Assembly (NCBI GenBank): GCA_013368325.1
Contig: JAACJK010000052.1
Coordinates: 1 to 28,810 of the forward strand
Source: Ephemerocybe angulata
Lineage: Eukaryota > Basidiomycota > Agaricomycetes > Agaricales > Psathyrellaceae
Length of the DNA stretch: 28,810 nucleotides
Direction: 5' to 3'
Within the stretch, counting starts at the first letter, position 1, and each line of letters starts with the position of its first letter. Shown in pieces: positions 19,436-28,773 of the stretch. Made by a program: the position numbers and the translations under genes. Under the pieces are notes generated by a model. It saw nothing but the letters and a program-made list of their open reading frames with translations, did no database searches and was not told where the DNA came from.

Positions 19436-19444
19436 ATATAAGTA
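19436..19444 (+). promoter_or_regulatory. ATATAAGTA pointing toward cox3
   Basis: Second exact match, 45 nt from the reverse-strand one and on the opposite strand. If real, it would start transcription toward cox3 and nad4. Candidate only. Confidence 0.25.
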
Positions 19445-19578
19445 TTGTTAAATTATACTTTAGAAACCTACTAATAAAATTATTGTAGGGTTAGTAATTT
19501 AATTAATTTTTTTTTATCACTTTTTTTATTTATCTTATAAACAGATAAAAAAAGTAATAAAAAAAAATAACAATATAT

Positions 19579-19649
19579 AAGATTTAAGGGAATTGAACCC
19601 CTATAATATCCATTATGAGTGAACTGCATTAACCGTTATGCTAAAATCT
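19579..19649 (-). tRNA. trnM(cau): tRNA-Met (CAU), second copy
   Basis: Acceptor AGATTTT/TAAATCT (one T-T mismatch), anticodon stem GTTCA/TGGAT, loop CTCATAA with anticodon CAT, T-arm around TTCAATT. Different in sequence from the + strand trnM, so the pair may be initiator and elongator, or this may be an Ile tRNA with modified CAU. Confidence 0.85.
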
Positions 19650-20033
19650 TTTCCAGTTATTTTTTTTATCACTTTTTTTATTAACAATAAAAAAAGTCAA
19701 CAAATAAAAAAATTAGAATGGCCAGGTATCACTTTTTTTTTTTAAATTAGTCAACATAAAGGCGTAAAGCCAGTCCATATTTTTATTTATTTTTTTTTTT
19801 AATTATCACTTACTAATCCAGTTATTTTTTTTGTATTTTTATAAAAAAATTAGTTGTAGTAAAAAAAAAAATTGATAAGGTTTTTATATAAATTAAAAAA
19901 AAAGTAATAATTATAATAGGAGTCAAAAAAATTGATTTAAAAAAGAGATAAAAATTAATATTTTTTATCTCTTTTATCACTAATTTTTTATTCTATTGAT
20001 CACTTACCGCAGGGTTTTTATATAAATTAAAAA

Positions 20034-20107
20034 CCTTATCAATTTTTACAACTGGCCATCCTAATTTTTTTTGTCAAAACAAAAAAAATAACTGGATTAG
20101 TAAGTAA
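20034..20107. repeat. D-family element with a B-family hairpin inserted in it
   Basis: The left part 'aaccttatcaatttttacaactgg' and the right part 'ggattagtaagtaat' are the two ends of a D element. Between them lies a complete B-type hairpin 'ccatcctaa', T-run, 'gtcaaaac', A-run, 'taact'. This shows stepwise insertion of one element type into another. Confidence 0.75.
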
Positions 20108-20125
20108 TAAAATAAATTAGTCGAG

Positions 20126-20316
20126 AGTAACAAAATAAAAGTAAATTAGAGACAGAGCTATCTTAATTTAACTAATCATAGTATTAAGTAATTAAACCTT
20201 TCACTTTTTTTATGTTGAAAAAAAAAATTAGAATGGCCAGTTATCACTGATAGTCAACATAAAAAAAGTGAGGCAATAAATTCTAATTTATACTACTAAA
20301 TCAAATCAATTAAAAA
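20126..20316 (+). promoter_or_regulatory. cox3 5' leader
   Basis: Non-repeat sequence 'aaattagagacagagctatc' and downstream blocks preceding the cox3 ATG. It is duplicated at 17533-17791. Conservation of both blocks up to the start codon while the hairpins between them differ suggests the blocks are the functional leader. Confidence 0.55.
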
Positions 20317-21135
20317 ATGAATAATAATATTTCAATTTTAAAAAAATTTCAACATTTTCCTTTTCACTTGGTAGATCCTTCACCATGGCCTATATTAACT
20401 TCTTTTTCTTTATTAAATTTAACAATAGGAGCTGTATTATATATGCACGGATATAATAATGGAGGAATAGTATTAACTATAGGTTTCATATTAACAACTT
20501 ATGTTATGATATTATGGTTTAAAGATGTAGTAACAGAAGGAACTTATTTAGGTAATCACACTCAAGAGGTTAAAAATGGATTAATGTTAGGTTTAATCTT
20601 ATTTATAGTAAGTGAAGTTTTTGCTTTTATTTCTGTATTTTGGGCTTATTTCCATTCTAGTTTATCACCTGCTATAGAAATAGGTGGTATGTGGCCTCCC
20701 ATAGGAATCACACCTTTAGATCCTTTTGCTATACCTTTATTAAATACTTTTTTATTATTATCAAGTGGTGCTTTCATAACTTATGGTCATCATGCATTAA
20801 TAGCTGGAAATAGAAAAGGTGCTATAGATGGAGTTATAATAACTATTATTTTAGCTGTAATATTTACTGCTTTACAGTATTATGAGTATTCTGAAGCAGG
20901 TTTCACTATTGCAGATGGTGTATATGGATCAGCTTTCTTTGCTTCAACAGGGTTACATGGAATACACGTAATAATAGGAACAATATTTATTGCCGTTGCT
21001 TTAATAAGAATAATTAATTATCAATTAACTAATAAACACCATAATGGGTTTGAATCAAGTATTTTATATTGGCACTTTGTGGATGTTGTTTGGTTATTCT
21101 TATTTGTAGCTGTGTATTTCTGGGGTAATACTTAG
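20317..21135 (+). CDS. cox3: cytochrome c oxidase subunit 3
   Basis: Core membrane subunit of complex IV. 272 residues with seven predicted helices, normal length. Signature stretches: FPFHLVDPSPWPILTSFS at the N-terminus, FFWAYFHSS-like VFWAYFHSSLSPAIEIGGMWPP in the middle, GLHGIHVIIGTIF and YWHFVDVVWLFLFVAVYFWG at the end. ATG start, TAG stop. No introns and no TGA codons. Its upstream leader has been copied in front of the unidentified membrane ORF. Confidence 0.98.
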   Translation: MNNNISILKKFQHFPFHLVDPSPWPILTSFSLLNLTIGAVLYMHGYNNGGIVLTIGFILTTYVMILWFKDVVTEGTYLGNHTQEVKNGLMLGLILFIVSEVFAFISVFWAYFHSSLSPAIEIGGMWPPIGITPLDPFAIPLLNTFLLLSSGAFITYGHHALIAGNRKGAIDGVIITIILAVIFTALQYYEYSEAGFTIADGVYGSAFFASTGLHGIHVIIGTIFIAVALIRIINYQLTNKHHNGFESSILYWHFVDVVWLFLFVAVYFWGNT

Positions 21136-21367
21136 TTAAATAAAAAGCCTTTCCTTTTGTTTACTTTTTTTTTTATATAAATTAAAAAAAAAAGTAATAA
21201 AATAGAAAAAATATGAAAAATATGAAAAATATGAATCCCTTATTTTTTTGTTCAGTTATTTTTTTTGTAACAAATACAAAAAAAAATTAAGTAATTATAT
21301 CACTTTTTTTATTTGTTTACTTTTTTATTGTTAATAAAAAAGTGATAGATAAAAAAAGTCAATAATA

Positions 21368-21453
21368 GGGTTAAGTTTACAGATGGTTCTGTAGAAGACC
21401 TGCAAAGTCTTTACTCGTTTAAAAACCTGAAGGTTCGATTCCTTCTTAACTCT
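21368..21453 (+). tRNA. trnC(gca): tRNA-Cys (GCA) with a long variable region
   Basis: Acceptor GGGTTAA/TTAACTC (one G-T), anticodon stem AAGAC/GTCTT, loop CTGCAAA with anticodon GCA, T-arm GAAGG-TTCGATT-CCTTC. About 17 nt ('tactcgtttaaaaacct') separate the anticodon stem from the T-stem, where a cysteine tRNA normally has 4-5. Confidence 0.85.
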
Positions 21454-21939
21454 TTCTTTTGTTTAATCAGCCCAGATAAAACAAAAAAGTAGGTCAAACA
21501 ATTAATGCCTTAAGGTTGAAAACAAAAAAAATAAGGGTAAGTTAGGATTAGTACAGGCTAATTTTTATCACTACAGTTTTTTTACTTGGGCTTATTTTTA
21601 TCACTTACTAATTAATTTTTTTTGTAAAATAAACAAAAAAAATTGATAAGGGTTTTTAGATAAAAAAAAAAATAACTCTTTAATTGATTCAAACAAAATT
21701 AGCCTGGTAAGTCCATAGAACTGAATAAATATATTATTTTTAATTACTTTTTTTATTTATAACTTTTTTTTTTTATTACTAATTTTAATCTATCACTTTT
21801 TTCCAGATAAAGATAAAAAAGTAAACAGATTAAAAAAGTGATATAAATAAAAAAAAAAGTAACAGCTGGCCTAATTTTTTTTACAAAAAAATAAGGCCTG
21901 TAAAGTGAAAAAAATAAACAACAATAAATAAAAATAACA
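21454..21939. repeat. hairpin-rich spacer between trnC and nad4
   Basis: No gene is seen. The first 100 nt are largely non-repetitive. A palindrome 'actaattaatttttttt...aaaaaaattgataaggg' lies at 21608-21652. Oriented A-type hairpins and a B-type half ('ggcctaattttttttac...aaaataaggcc') lie at 21786-21899. The last 40 nt are an A-rich leader. Confidence 0.72.
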
Positions 21940-23408
21940 ATGTTAACAATATTAATTTTAATACCAATAATAGGTTCATTATGTATTTTACCTATGAATG
22001 ATTCAACTCCTCGAAGTATTCAACAAATGAAAAAATTAGCTTTAACAACGAGTATACTAAATTTTTTTATCTCCTTATTTATATGGTATCAATTTGATTC
22101 AAATACTACACAATATCAATTTCTAACTTCAATTTCTTTCTCTCAAATACAATTTTGTCAACTAAATTTTGGAATAGATGGAATATCTTTATATTTTTTA
22201 TTATTAACAACCTTTATCAGTCCTATAGCAATATTATCTAATTATAATAATATCTTGAAAACACCAGCCTTACCCATAAAATTATTTTTAATTTCTTTAT
22301 TATTATTAGAAAGTTTACAGATATGTGCATTTGTTTCTTTAGATTTATTATTATTTTATATCTTTTTCGAAAGTGTATTACCAATATTATTTATAGTAAT
22401 TATAATATTCGGTCATGGAATGGATAGATTTAGATCAGCATTTTTATTTTTTTATATACATTAGCAGGTAGTTTACCAATGTTATTAAGTATATTAATGA
22501 TATATAATTATATAGGTTCTACAGATTTCCAATTAATTTCTTTAATTGAAATAAGTTTAGAGAGTCAAAAATTATTATGGTTAGGTTTCTTTATAGCTTT
22601 TGCAGTTAAAACACCATTATATCCATTTATAATATGGTTACCTAAAGCTCATAGTGATTCACCTTTAGCAGGATCGATCTTATTAGCAGCAACAATCTTA
22701 AAATTAGCAACTTATGGTTATTTAAGAATATTAATTCAAATTTTACCTGATGCCACTCATTATTTTAGTCCTTTAATTCAAAGTATTGCTATAATTTCTT
22801 TAATTTATGCTAGTTTTTCTACTATAATTCAACAAGATACTAAAAGATTAATAGCTTATAGTAGTGTAGCTCATATGGCTGTAGTTGTATTAGGTTTATT
22901 TTCTAATACTTTACAAGGTATTGAAGGAGCAATATTATTAGGTATTGCTCATGGTTTTGTTAGTCCAGCTTTATTTATTTGTGTTGGAGGAATAATATAT
23001 GATAGAACAGGAACAAGAATTATTAAATATATAAGAGGTTTAACAACTTATATGCCTGTATTTACTATTTTATTCTTTATTTTTACTTTAGCTAATACTG
23101 GTATTCCTTTAACTTTAAATTTTTTAGGTGAACAACTTTCTTTATTAGGAATTTGGCAACAAAATCCTATTATTGCTGGTTTAGGAGCTACTGGTATAGT
23201 ATTATCAGCTATATATTCTATATTTTTATATAATAGATTATCTTATGGTAATTATTCTCCTCATCTTGTAAAAATTGTTAAAGATATCAATAGAAGAGAA
23301 TATTTTTTATTAATAGCTTTATTAATTCCTACTATTATTTTAGGTTTATTCCCTAATGTTTTATTAGATTCTTTACATTTATCTGTTTCTCAATTACTTT
23401 ATATTTAA
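21940..23408 (+). CDS. nad4: NADH dehydrogenase subunit 4, needs one frame correction
   Basis: Proton-pumping membrane subunit of complex I (NuoM homologue). The first frame runs to TAG after FRSAFLFF. The second frame carries on with LAGSLPMLLSILMIYNYIG to TAA at 23408. Reading the T7 run at 22447-22453 as T8 joins them as FLFFLYTLAGSLPMLL, the expected Nad4 sequence, and gives 489 residues, the usual length. Conserved blocks: the helix with FFESVLPILFIVI before the break, and WLPKAHSDSPLAGSILLAATILKLATYG plus LIAYSSVAHMAVV after it. ATG start. No TGA codons. Confidence 0.95.
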
Positions 23409-24538
23409 TCATTGACTTAAAAAAGTGATAGCCCCTTTATCACTTACTAATCCAGTTATTTTTTTTAAAAAAAAAATAACTGTAAAAAAAGTCAACAGGC
23501 TAATTTTTTTTTTTATTTAAAAGAGATTATATTTAAGAATAGCTAAAACTAACATTATTATCTTAAGACAAAAGCTTTATTTTTTTAACAAAAAAAAATA
23601 AGTAATAGAAAGGAATTAATGAAGGAAAGTCAAAGGAAAAAAATTAATATATTATATAATTTTATAAGGATAAGTAAAGATAGAAATTTTTAATTATTAT
23701 TGTCCTAAAAAAAAATAACTATTATCAATTTTTTTCATACAAAATTGATTAGTTGGGCTTATTTTTTTTTTTTTGAAAAAAATTAGGCCTGAATTAGAAC
23801 ATTTAATAATTTTTAGAATATATTTCCTATATTATTTCTTAAAATATTTTGTTTATTTAAGTCCAATTACTAAATATTGCTTATAGTTTTCTATTATAAT
23901 CTTTTAGGGCAAGATTGACGCTAATACCGTCAATCCCTACCCTTTATACACTTCACTTCCGGATTCTTCTCAATAATATAAATAATATGATATAAAATAT
24001 ATCAATATCAATATCAGAATCATAATTATTAAATATAGGGCATAGCCCAAATATTATTTACTCTATTTAGGAGGAAGCCTAAATTAAGAATTATAATATT
24101 TAATAATTTTTAGTAGTAGTAATATAGCTCCATATTTGTATTTTACTGCTATTTTCTAAATAATTGACCTTTAGATCCAGCCATTCTTATTTCTTCAAAA
24201 TAAAACGTATTAAATTTTTGTCAAAAAATACAAAAAACGTTTATGAAAGATCTTCAAAACTTTTATACATGACCCTGTTAAGATACTAGCATGAGACTAA
24301 ATATGCCTTGTTAAATAAAAAATGTAGGGCAGGACTTAGTCCGTACCTACCCGTTTATTTTTATTTTAAAAAATAAACAACTCTCTAAAATACTCTCACT
24401 ATCATTTAAATCCCATTTCTCTAATTTCGATCTCTTCCCTTAAGGATAATTAAACAAATCTTTATAATACCCGCAAGTTTTATAATTCCCGCGAGTTTTA
24501 TTCAAATTAAAGCTGAGGAGGAGAGGGTGGGGTTAGGG
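23409..24538. other. 1.1-kb region between nad4 and the plasmid-type polymerase
   Basis: No supported gene. 23409-23780 contains ordinary hairpin elements. From about 23800 the character changes: the T-run hairpins disappear and the sequence is mixed AT-rich DNA. It holds an imperfect hairpin at 23906-23943 (AGGGCAAGATTGACG pairing with CGTCAATCCCTACCCT), a near-duplicate 'ataatacccgcaagtttt'/'ataattcccgcgagtttt' (24459-24501), and GC-richer patches. This may be plasmid-derived flank that entered with the polymerase. On the reverse strand, 24161-24260 contains a short open stretch including EEIRMAGSKGQLFRK, too short to call. Confidence 0.5.
23906..23943. repeat. imperfect hairpin in the polymerase 3' flank
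   Basis: ATTGACG and CGTCAAT form a perfect 7-bp stem with loop 'ctaatac', extended outward by AGGGCAAG against CCCTACCCT with bulges. It does not belong to the T-run families. Confidence 0.55.
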
Positions 24539-27295
24539 TTAATTAACTATAGATTCTATAACCTCAGTTTTAGGACCGTGGCCTTTAACCTTAATTGTGA
24601 ATAATTCAGACTTTACTATGTAAGGTATCGTATTAATCAATAATCCTTTACTATTATAAACTAACTTACGCTTATTCGCGTTGATTTGAACCTTATAAGA
24701 ATGGCTGAGTATTTGAATATTAACAGCTTCTTTATTTTTTGCCCATTTATCTTGTTGGATAGATAGGGAGCTGTCTTTATTTAGTATTTCGTAGAAATCA
24801 TTAAAGGATAAGCCAGTATTATTAGCCACCTTAGAAGAAAGACCCTTAATTTTAACTACCATTTTTCCGGTTTCTAATTCTAAAACGTATGCCTTGGGGC
24901 TTATGAATAAGCCTTTTTTAATATTATGCTCTAACTTTAATTGCCCGATATCACTACCGATTATACCAGGCATTAGAGTGCCCATTTGTTGCGTGTCCTT
25001 ATCTACTACTATGCTATCGGTATCGGAGTAGAATAATTCCAGGTCATCGTTATTTTTGAATTTACTCATAAAAACCCTACCCATAGCCGAAATAGCACTA
25101 GAGATAGCCACATTCGTACTAGAATGAATATTCAAGCTATCGAACATTCTATCAGTTTGGTCTTGAGTAAACGTCACTAGTGCATGGCTATGGCCTATGG
25201 AATTAATAGATTCGATGTTATTTATAGTATTTTTATTAATGATGGTTAATAACTGGTTAAAACTGTCTTTATTCAAAATCTCGAAGGATTTGAACTGATC
25301 CTGCATTCCGAAGCGCCCATATAAGCTATTCATTAATATTTTTGCAATGAAGTTCATAGGGTCTGATTTGCTATACTCGGATCTAAGACTGTAAAGTTCT
25401 GTAATATAATCCTTGAAAATGTTTGCCTTTTCAGTAAATAATATCCCACTTAATATTTCAAACTGGTATCCGAATTTCTGAGCATTCTTTATTTCTTCCG
25501 AATAAAGGTTAGCATAAAATTCTCCCAGGACCGAGCAAGTACTTTCTACGCTGTTTATAACAGTTTTTTTCTGTATAATTGGATGTTTCAAGCCTAAAGG
25601 AGCCGTAACTTTACAGTAGAAGAAACCTTGCTTATCCGGAAAGTAGCCTGTAGGGTCACCTTCAAATCTAATTGGATATCCTATAGGCACCTCGACGTTT
25701 TGCATGATATAAGGATACAAACTGTTTACATCATAATAGTATAAATTATTTCTCGTTGAAACTGAGTCGGGTATAACATTTGTAGGCAAATACATGTCAG
25801 TAGCCCCTCCAGTGTAAGATGTTCTGATTTGTTTTTGAAGAGTGCTCTCAAGAGTAGGTATATTAAGATTTGCCTTAAAATGTGCCCTATAAATTCCAAA
25901 AGTTAGACTAGTAATAGTCGGATATTTAGAAATATTAAGTTTCCATCTATTTCAAATTAATAAGCCGAACTTTGATAGTACTTCATGTAGAGAGATACAG
26001 TCCAGTTGGCAGTACTTAATAGCTTCAGCTTTAAGTATCCAATTATTATTGAATTTTGAAGCATAACTATTGTACTCATCCTGTGTAATATCTGGGAAAA
26101 ATTCAATTGATGGAACAGGTCCAATATAGTCTAAGTTATTTTTGTTTACAAACCCATGAGGAAAGAAATCCTTTTGTGAATTACCGTTAAATGATTTAGC
26201 TAGATCCCTTAGGTTACCTAAAAGGATTTGATAGCTATCCACAAATTTTAAAGTTACTGGACCAGAACCGGTTGTTTTTGTGAAATCGAAAGAAATTAAT
26301 TTGTTATTATTAATTAAAGGAGATACTTTACCATATTCTATCAAGTAAGGCATTAAGAAAACACTATCAAAGTTAGCTAGGTTATGAATATAAATGTTTT
26401 TTCTGTCGTTTTTCTTATGAGTTAGTGTATTTATACAATCAAACATCATTTCTTTAACAGAAATGTAATCACTTAAGAAAAAACTTATTTTTGAGGAGCC
26501 ATCGAAAAAGCTGATTAAGTACGGAACCATTACTTGTTCGCCATTATGTTTAGCCTCGATGTAGGTTTCTATATCTAAAGTAAGAAAATCTTTAATGTAC
26601 TTAGTTTCAGGTTTAATTTTCGAAAGGAACCGTGTAGGTTTCTGTTCAAAATTTAACTCTTCCTGGTTAGTTATAAGATTACATACATAAATTCTGTCCT
26701 TAGCTACTAATCTACTAGGGTCGTCAATTGTTCTTATGAAATAGTTGTCGTTTATTTGTTTATCAACTATTTTTATTTGTGTTTTTTTTGAATTACCCTT
26801 AGGTGTAAATTTAATATTATTAATTATTTTACCATCTACAACAGTAGGATGTATTTCAAAGAAATTGTTATTGTGAGTAGTCACAATAAATTCAGATCCT
26901 TTATCGGTAGTAACTAAATCTGTTAACGGAGTACCAAATTCTAGTGGATTTAAAGTAATAGGAATCTGATATTTATAATAATTTATTGTGTTAAGATCTC
27001 GTTCTTTAATTTCCAATTGATTTTCCTTAGCTAAACCCTTTCTAATTCCAAAACTGAATACTACTTTTCTTAATTCAACGTTGTTGTATCCATCTTGTTT
27101 TTTATTTAACAAGTCCCATAAATATTGGATGTAGAATTCTAATGATTCGTTAGTTTTGTTTAAAAATACCATTTGTCCTAATGTTTTAGGTATATTATCG
27201 TTTGTAACTAGTCTGAAAGATACCATTATGTGATGATCGTCTTTAATATTGAATACTTCTTTTTCAAAGAAATACTCTACTGCTTTTCTTAACAA
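24539..27295 (-). CDS. dpo: B-family protein-primed DNA polymerase, linear mitochondrial plasmid type
   Basis: Replicative polymerase of the type carried by linear mitochondrial plasmids. All catalytic motifs are present. Exonuclease: Exo I LDIETY (about residue 240), Exo II HNLANFDSVF (about 305) and Exo III YCQLDC (about 428). Then YTGGA, the YxGG motif of protein-primed enzymes (about 494). Polymerase: motif A DVNSLYP (about 522), motif B KILMNSLYGRFG (about 652) and motif C YSDTDS (about 756). It reads as one frame of 918 codons only if TGA at 25952-25954 is Trp; as a stop it cuts the enzyme between exonuclease and polymerase and removes YxGG. No ATG starts this frame; TTG at 27295 is used here, though the frame is open to 27385, where a repeat element begins. 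Codon use is less AT-biased than in the respiratory genes. Opposite strand to nad4. Confidence 0.88.
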
Positions 27296-27392
27296 TTTTT
27301 TGTCTAAAATTGAATAAGAAATAAAATCGAATGAGAAGTTTTTCCAATTTAATAATTTACCTGTTGCCTTTCTAGCTAATGTTTTTTATATT

Positions 27393-27453
27393 AAAAAACC
27401 TTATCAATTTTTTTTTTTACTACAACTGGCCTAGGCCTGGATTAGTAAGTAAC
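27393..27453 (+). mobile_element. D-family element interrupting the 5' end of the polymerase gene
   Basis: Same sequence as the elements at 6404 and 14103 ('accttatcaa', T-run, 'actacaactggcctaggcct', 'ggattagtaagtaa'), except that GGCCTAAGGCC has become GGCCTAGGCC. It lies between coding-like sequence on both sides on the reverse strand. Mobility is inferred from the copies and from this insertion. Confidence 0.65.
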
Positions 27454-27462
27454 AAAAAAAAA

Positions 27463-27557
27463 TTATAAAGATGTTTTGTCTAATAACTCCGCATCAACTC
27501 CTTCTATTCATTCAACACTAAAAACTTTTTATAAAAACAAAACAAATAAATATTCAT
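27463..27557 (-). pseudogene. possible detached N-terminus of the polymerase
   Basis: On the reverse strand, ATG at 27557 opens 12 codons (MNIYLFCFYKKF). One extra T in the T5 run (27520-27524) joins this to FSVEWIEGVDAELLDKTSL, where W is a TGA codon, ending at TAA exactly where the repeat element starts. The stretch looks like protein (acidic, balanced composition) and is followed, beyond the element, by LARKATGKLLNWKNF in the polymerase frame. Its identity as dpo is inferred from position alone. Confidence 0.4.
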
Positions 27558-27643
27558 TTTAAATCCAAATATAATTTTATTTTTACTTTTTTTTAATCAC
27601 TTTTTTATATAAAAAAAGTAAAAATAAAAAAGTAAATAACCAC

Positions 27644-27714
27644 TAAGCCCAAGAAGATTTGAACTCCTACAAATTCCTCATCAAGAAATCATTCTACCAT
27701 TAAATTATAGGCTT
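27644..27714 (-). tRNA. trnI(gau): tRNA-Ile (GAU)
   Basis: Acceptor AAGCCTA/TGGGCTT, anticodon stem ATTTC/GGAAT, loop TTGATGA with anticodon GAT, T-arm AGGAG-TTCAAAT-CTTCT. Discriminator A. Confidence 0.92.
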
Positions 27715-27962
27715 CTATTACTTTTGTTCTTAGTCAGTAATTTTTGTTTTAGTCGCCCAAGTAAAAAAAAAAACAAAAAAAAATAAAGGATTAGACTAGG
27801 GTAGGTTTTTTATTTTTTTGTTTGTTCAGTTATTTTTTTTGTAACAAATACAAAAAAAAATTAGAATGGCCAGTTGACTTTTTTTTATATAAAAAAAGTG
27901 ATAAAATTGATTATAGTGATACAAGGGATATTAAAATATCCCCAACACTATCTTTGAAACAA

Positions 27963-28046
27963 TACGAACAAAGAGACTTGAACTCTTAAGGGATTACTCC
28001 CACTTCTGCTTAAGAGAAGATTGTTTACCAATTTCAACATATTCGT
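27963..28046 (-). tRNA. trnL(uaa): tRNA-Leu (UAA)
   Basis: Acceptor ACGAATA/TGTTCGT, anticodon stem CTTCT/AGAAG, loop CTTAAGC with anticodon TAA, class II variable arm 'tgggagtaatccctta', T-loop TTCAAGT. Discriminator A. An 8-bp hairpin GGGATATT/AATATCCC lies 3' of it at 27925-27942. Confidence 0.93.
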
Positions 28047-28343
28047 ATATTATTTTTTTAATAAAAATAAGTAGTAATTGTAATTAATTAGATAAATAAT
28101 TAATAGCCCTAGTATCACTTTTTTTTTTCTTTTATCACTCCTATTACTTATTTTTTTGTTTTTTTGTATTGACTTTTTTTTATATTAAAAAAAGTGATAA
28201 AATTAGGCCTAATTTTTTGTTTTTATTTGACTTTTTTTTTGTTGACTTTTTTATTGTTAATAAAAAAGTGATACAAAAAAAGTGATAAAAACAAAATTAA
28301 AGTAAATAAAAAACAAAAAAAACAAAAAAACAAAAAAATTAAA
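28047..28343. repeat. hairpin-rich spacer between trnL(uaa) and trnW
   Basis: No gene is seen. It includes inverted A-family units at about 28167-28200 and at 28241-28273 (the latter is the exact reverse complement of 11863-11895), the 3' half of further hairpins, and an A/C-rich run before trnW. Confidence 0.75.
28241..28273 (-). repeat. A-family oriented hairpin unit, inverted copy
   Basis: Begins GTTGAC and ends GTGATA, with loop 'attgttaat'. It is the exact reverse complement of the 33-nt unit at 11863-11895. Confidence 0.8.
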
Positions 28344-28414
28344 CAAGAGTGAGGCGATTCGAACGCCTACAAACAATTTTGGAGATTGTGATACTACCAT
28401 TATACTACACTCTT
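28344..28414 (-). tRNA. trnW(cca): tRNA-Trp (CCA)
   Basis: Acceptor AAGAGTG/CACTCTT, perfect. Anticodon stem ACAAT/ATTGT, loop CTCCAAA with anticodon CCA, T-arm AGGCG-TTCGAAT-CGCCT, discriminator G. With C at position 34 this tRNA should read UGG only. Fungal mitochondria that use TGA as Trp normally carry UCA here. Confidence 0.94.
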
Positions 28415-28701
28415 CTTTGTCTTTTATTTTTATCACTTTTTTTTATATAAATTAAAAAAAAGTAATACTAATAATTCCCTTACTTTTTAATTGTTTATTT
28501 TTTTGTTACCCTTCTATCACTTACCGCAGGGTTTATATAAATAAAAAAGTCAATAATAATTGGGCTATTATTTTTTTAACTTATTTTTTTTTGTATCTAT
28601 CACTTTTTATTACTTTTTTTTTATTTATATAAAAAAAAGTGATAAAGATAAAAAAGTCAACACAACAAAACAAAAAAAAAAATAAGTGATAACAAATAAA
28701 T

Positions 28702-28773
28702 TGGAGAAAGATAGATTCGAACTATCATAATTATATTGCAAATATAACCGATTAACCATTATCAGATTTCCCC
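28702..28773 (-). tRNA. trnA(ugc): tRNA-Ala (UGC)
   Basis: Acceptor GGGGAAA/TTTCTCC (one G-T), anticodon stem TTATA/TATAA, loop TTTGCAA with anticodon TGC, T-arm GATAG-TTCGAAT-CTATC. Discriminator A. Confidence 0.93.

Larger units (their letters stand above)
19650..20316. repeat. spacer between trnM and cox3, including the cox3 leader
   Basis: No gene is seen. It holds an oriented A-family unit (19668-19701), D-family elements interrupted by other hairpins (19807-19887 and 20034-20107), 'aaaagagataaaaatt...aattttttatctctttt' type pairs (19940-19977), and the cox3 leader (20126-20316). In this copy of the leader the 18-bp stem 'tcactttttttatgttga'/'tcaacataaaaaaagtga' is intact, with a B-family half element in its loop. 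Confidence 0.8.

Noticed and set aside
24161..24260. Reverse-strand coding-like stretch containing EEIRMAGSKGQLFRK
   Set aside because: About 35 codons, needs two TGA as Trp, no start and no recognised similarity; might be a plasmid remnant but cannot be supported.
24529..24540. Telomere-like GGGGTTAGGGTT just beyond the polymerase stop
   Set aside because: Only two repeat units and inside a continuous chromosome context, so probably coincidence.
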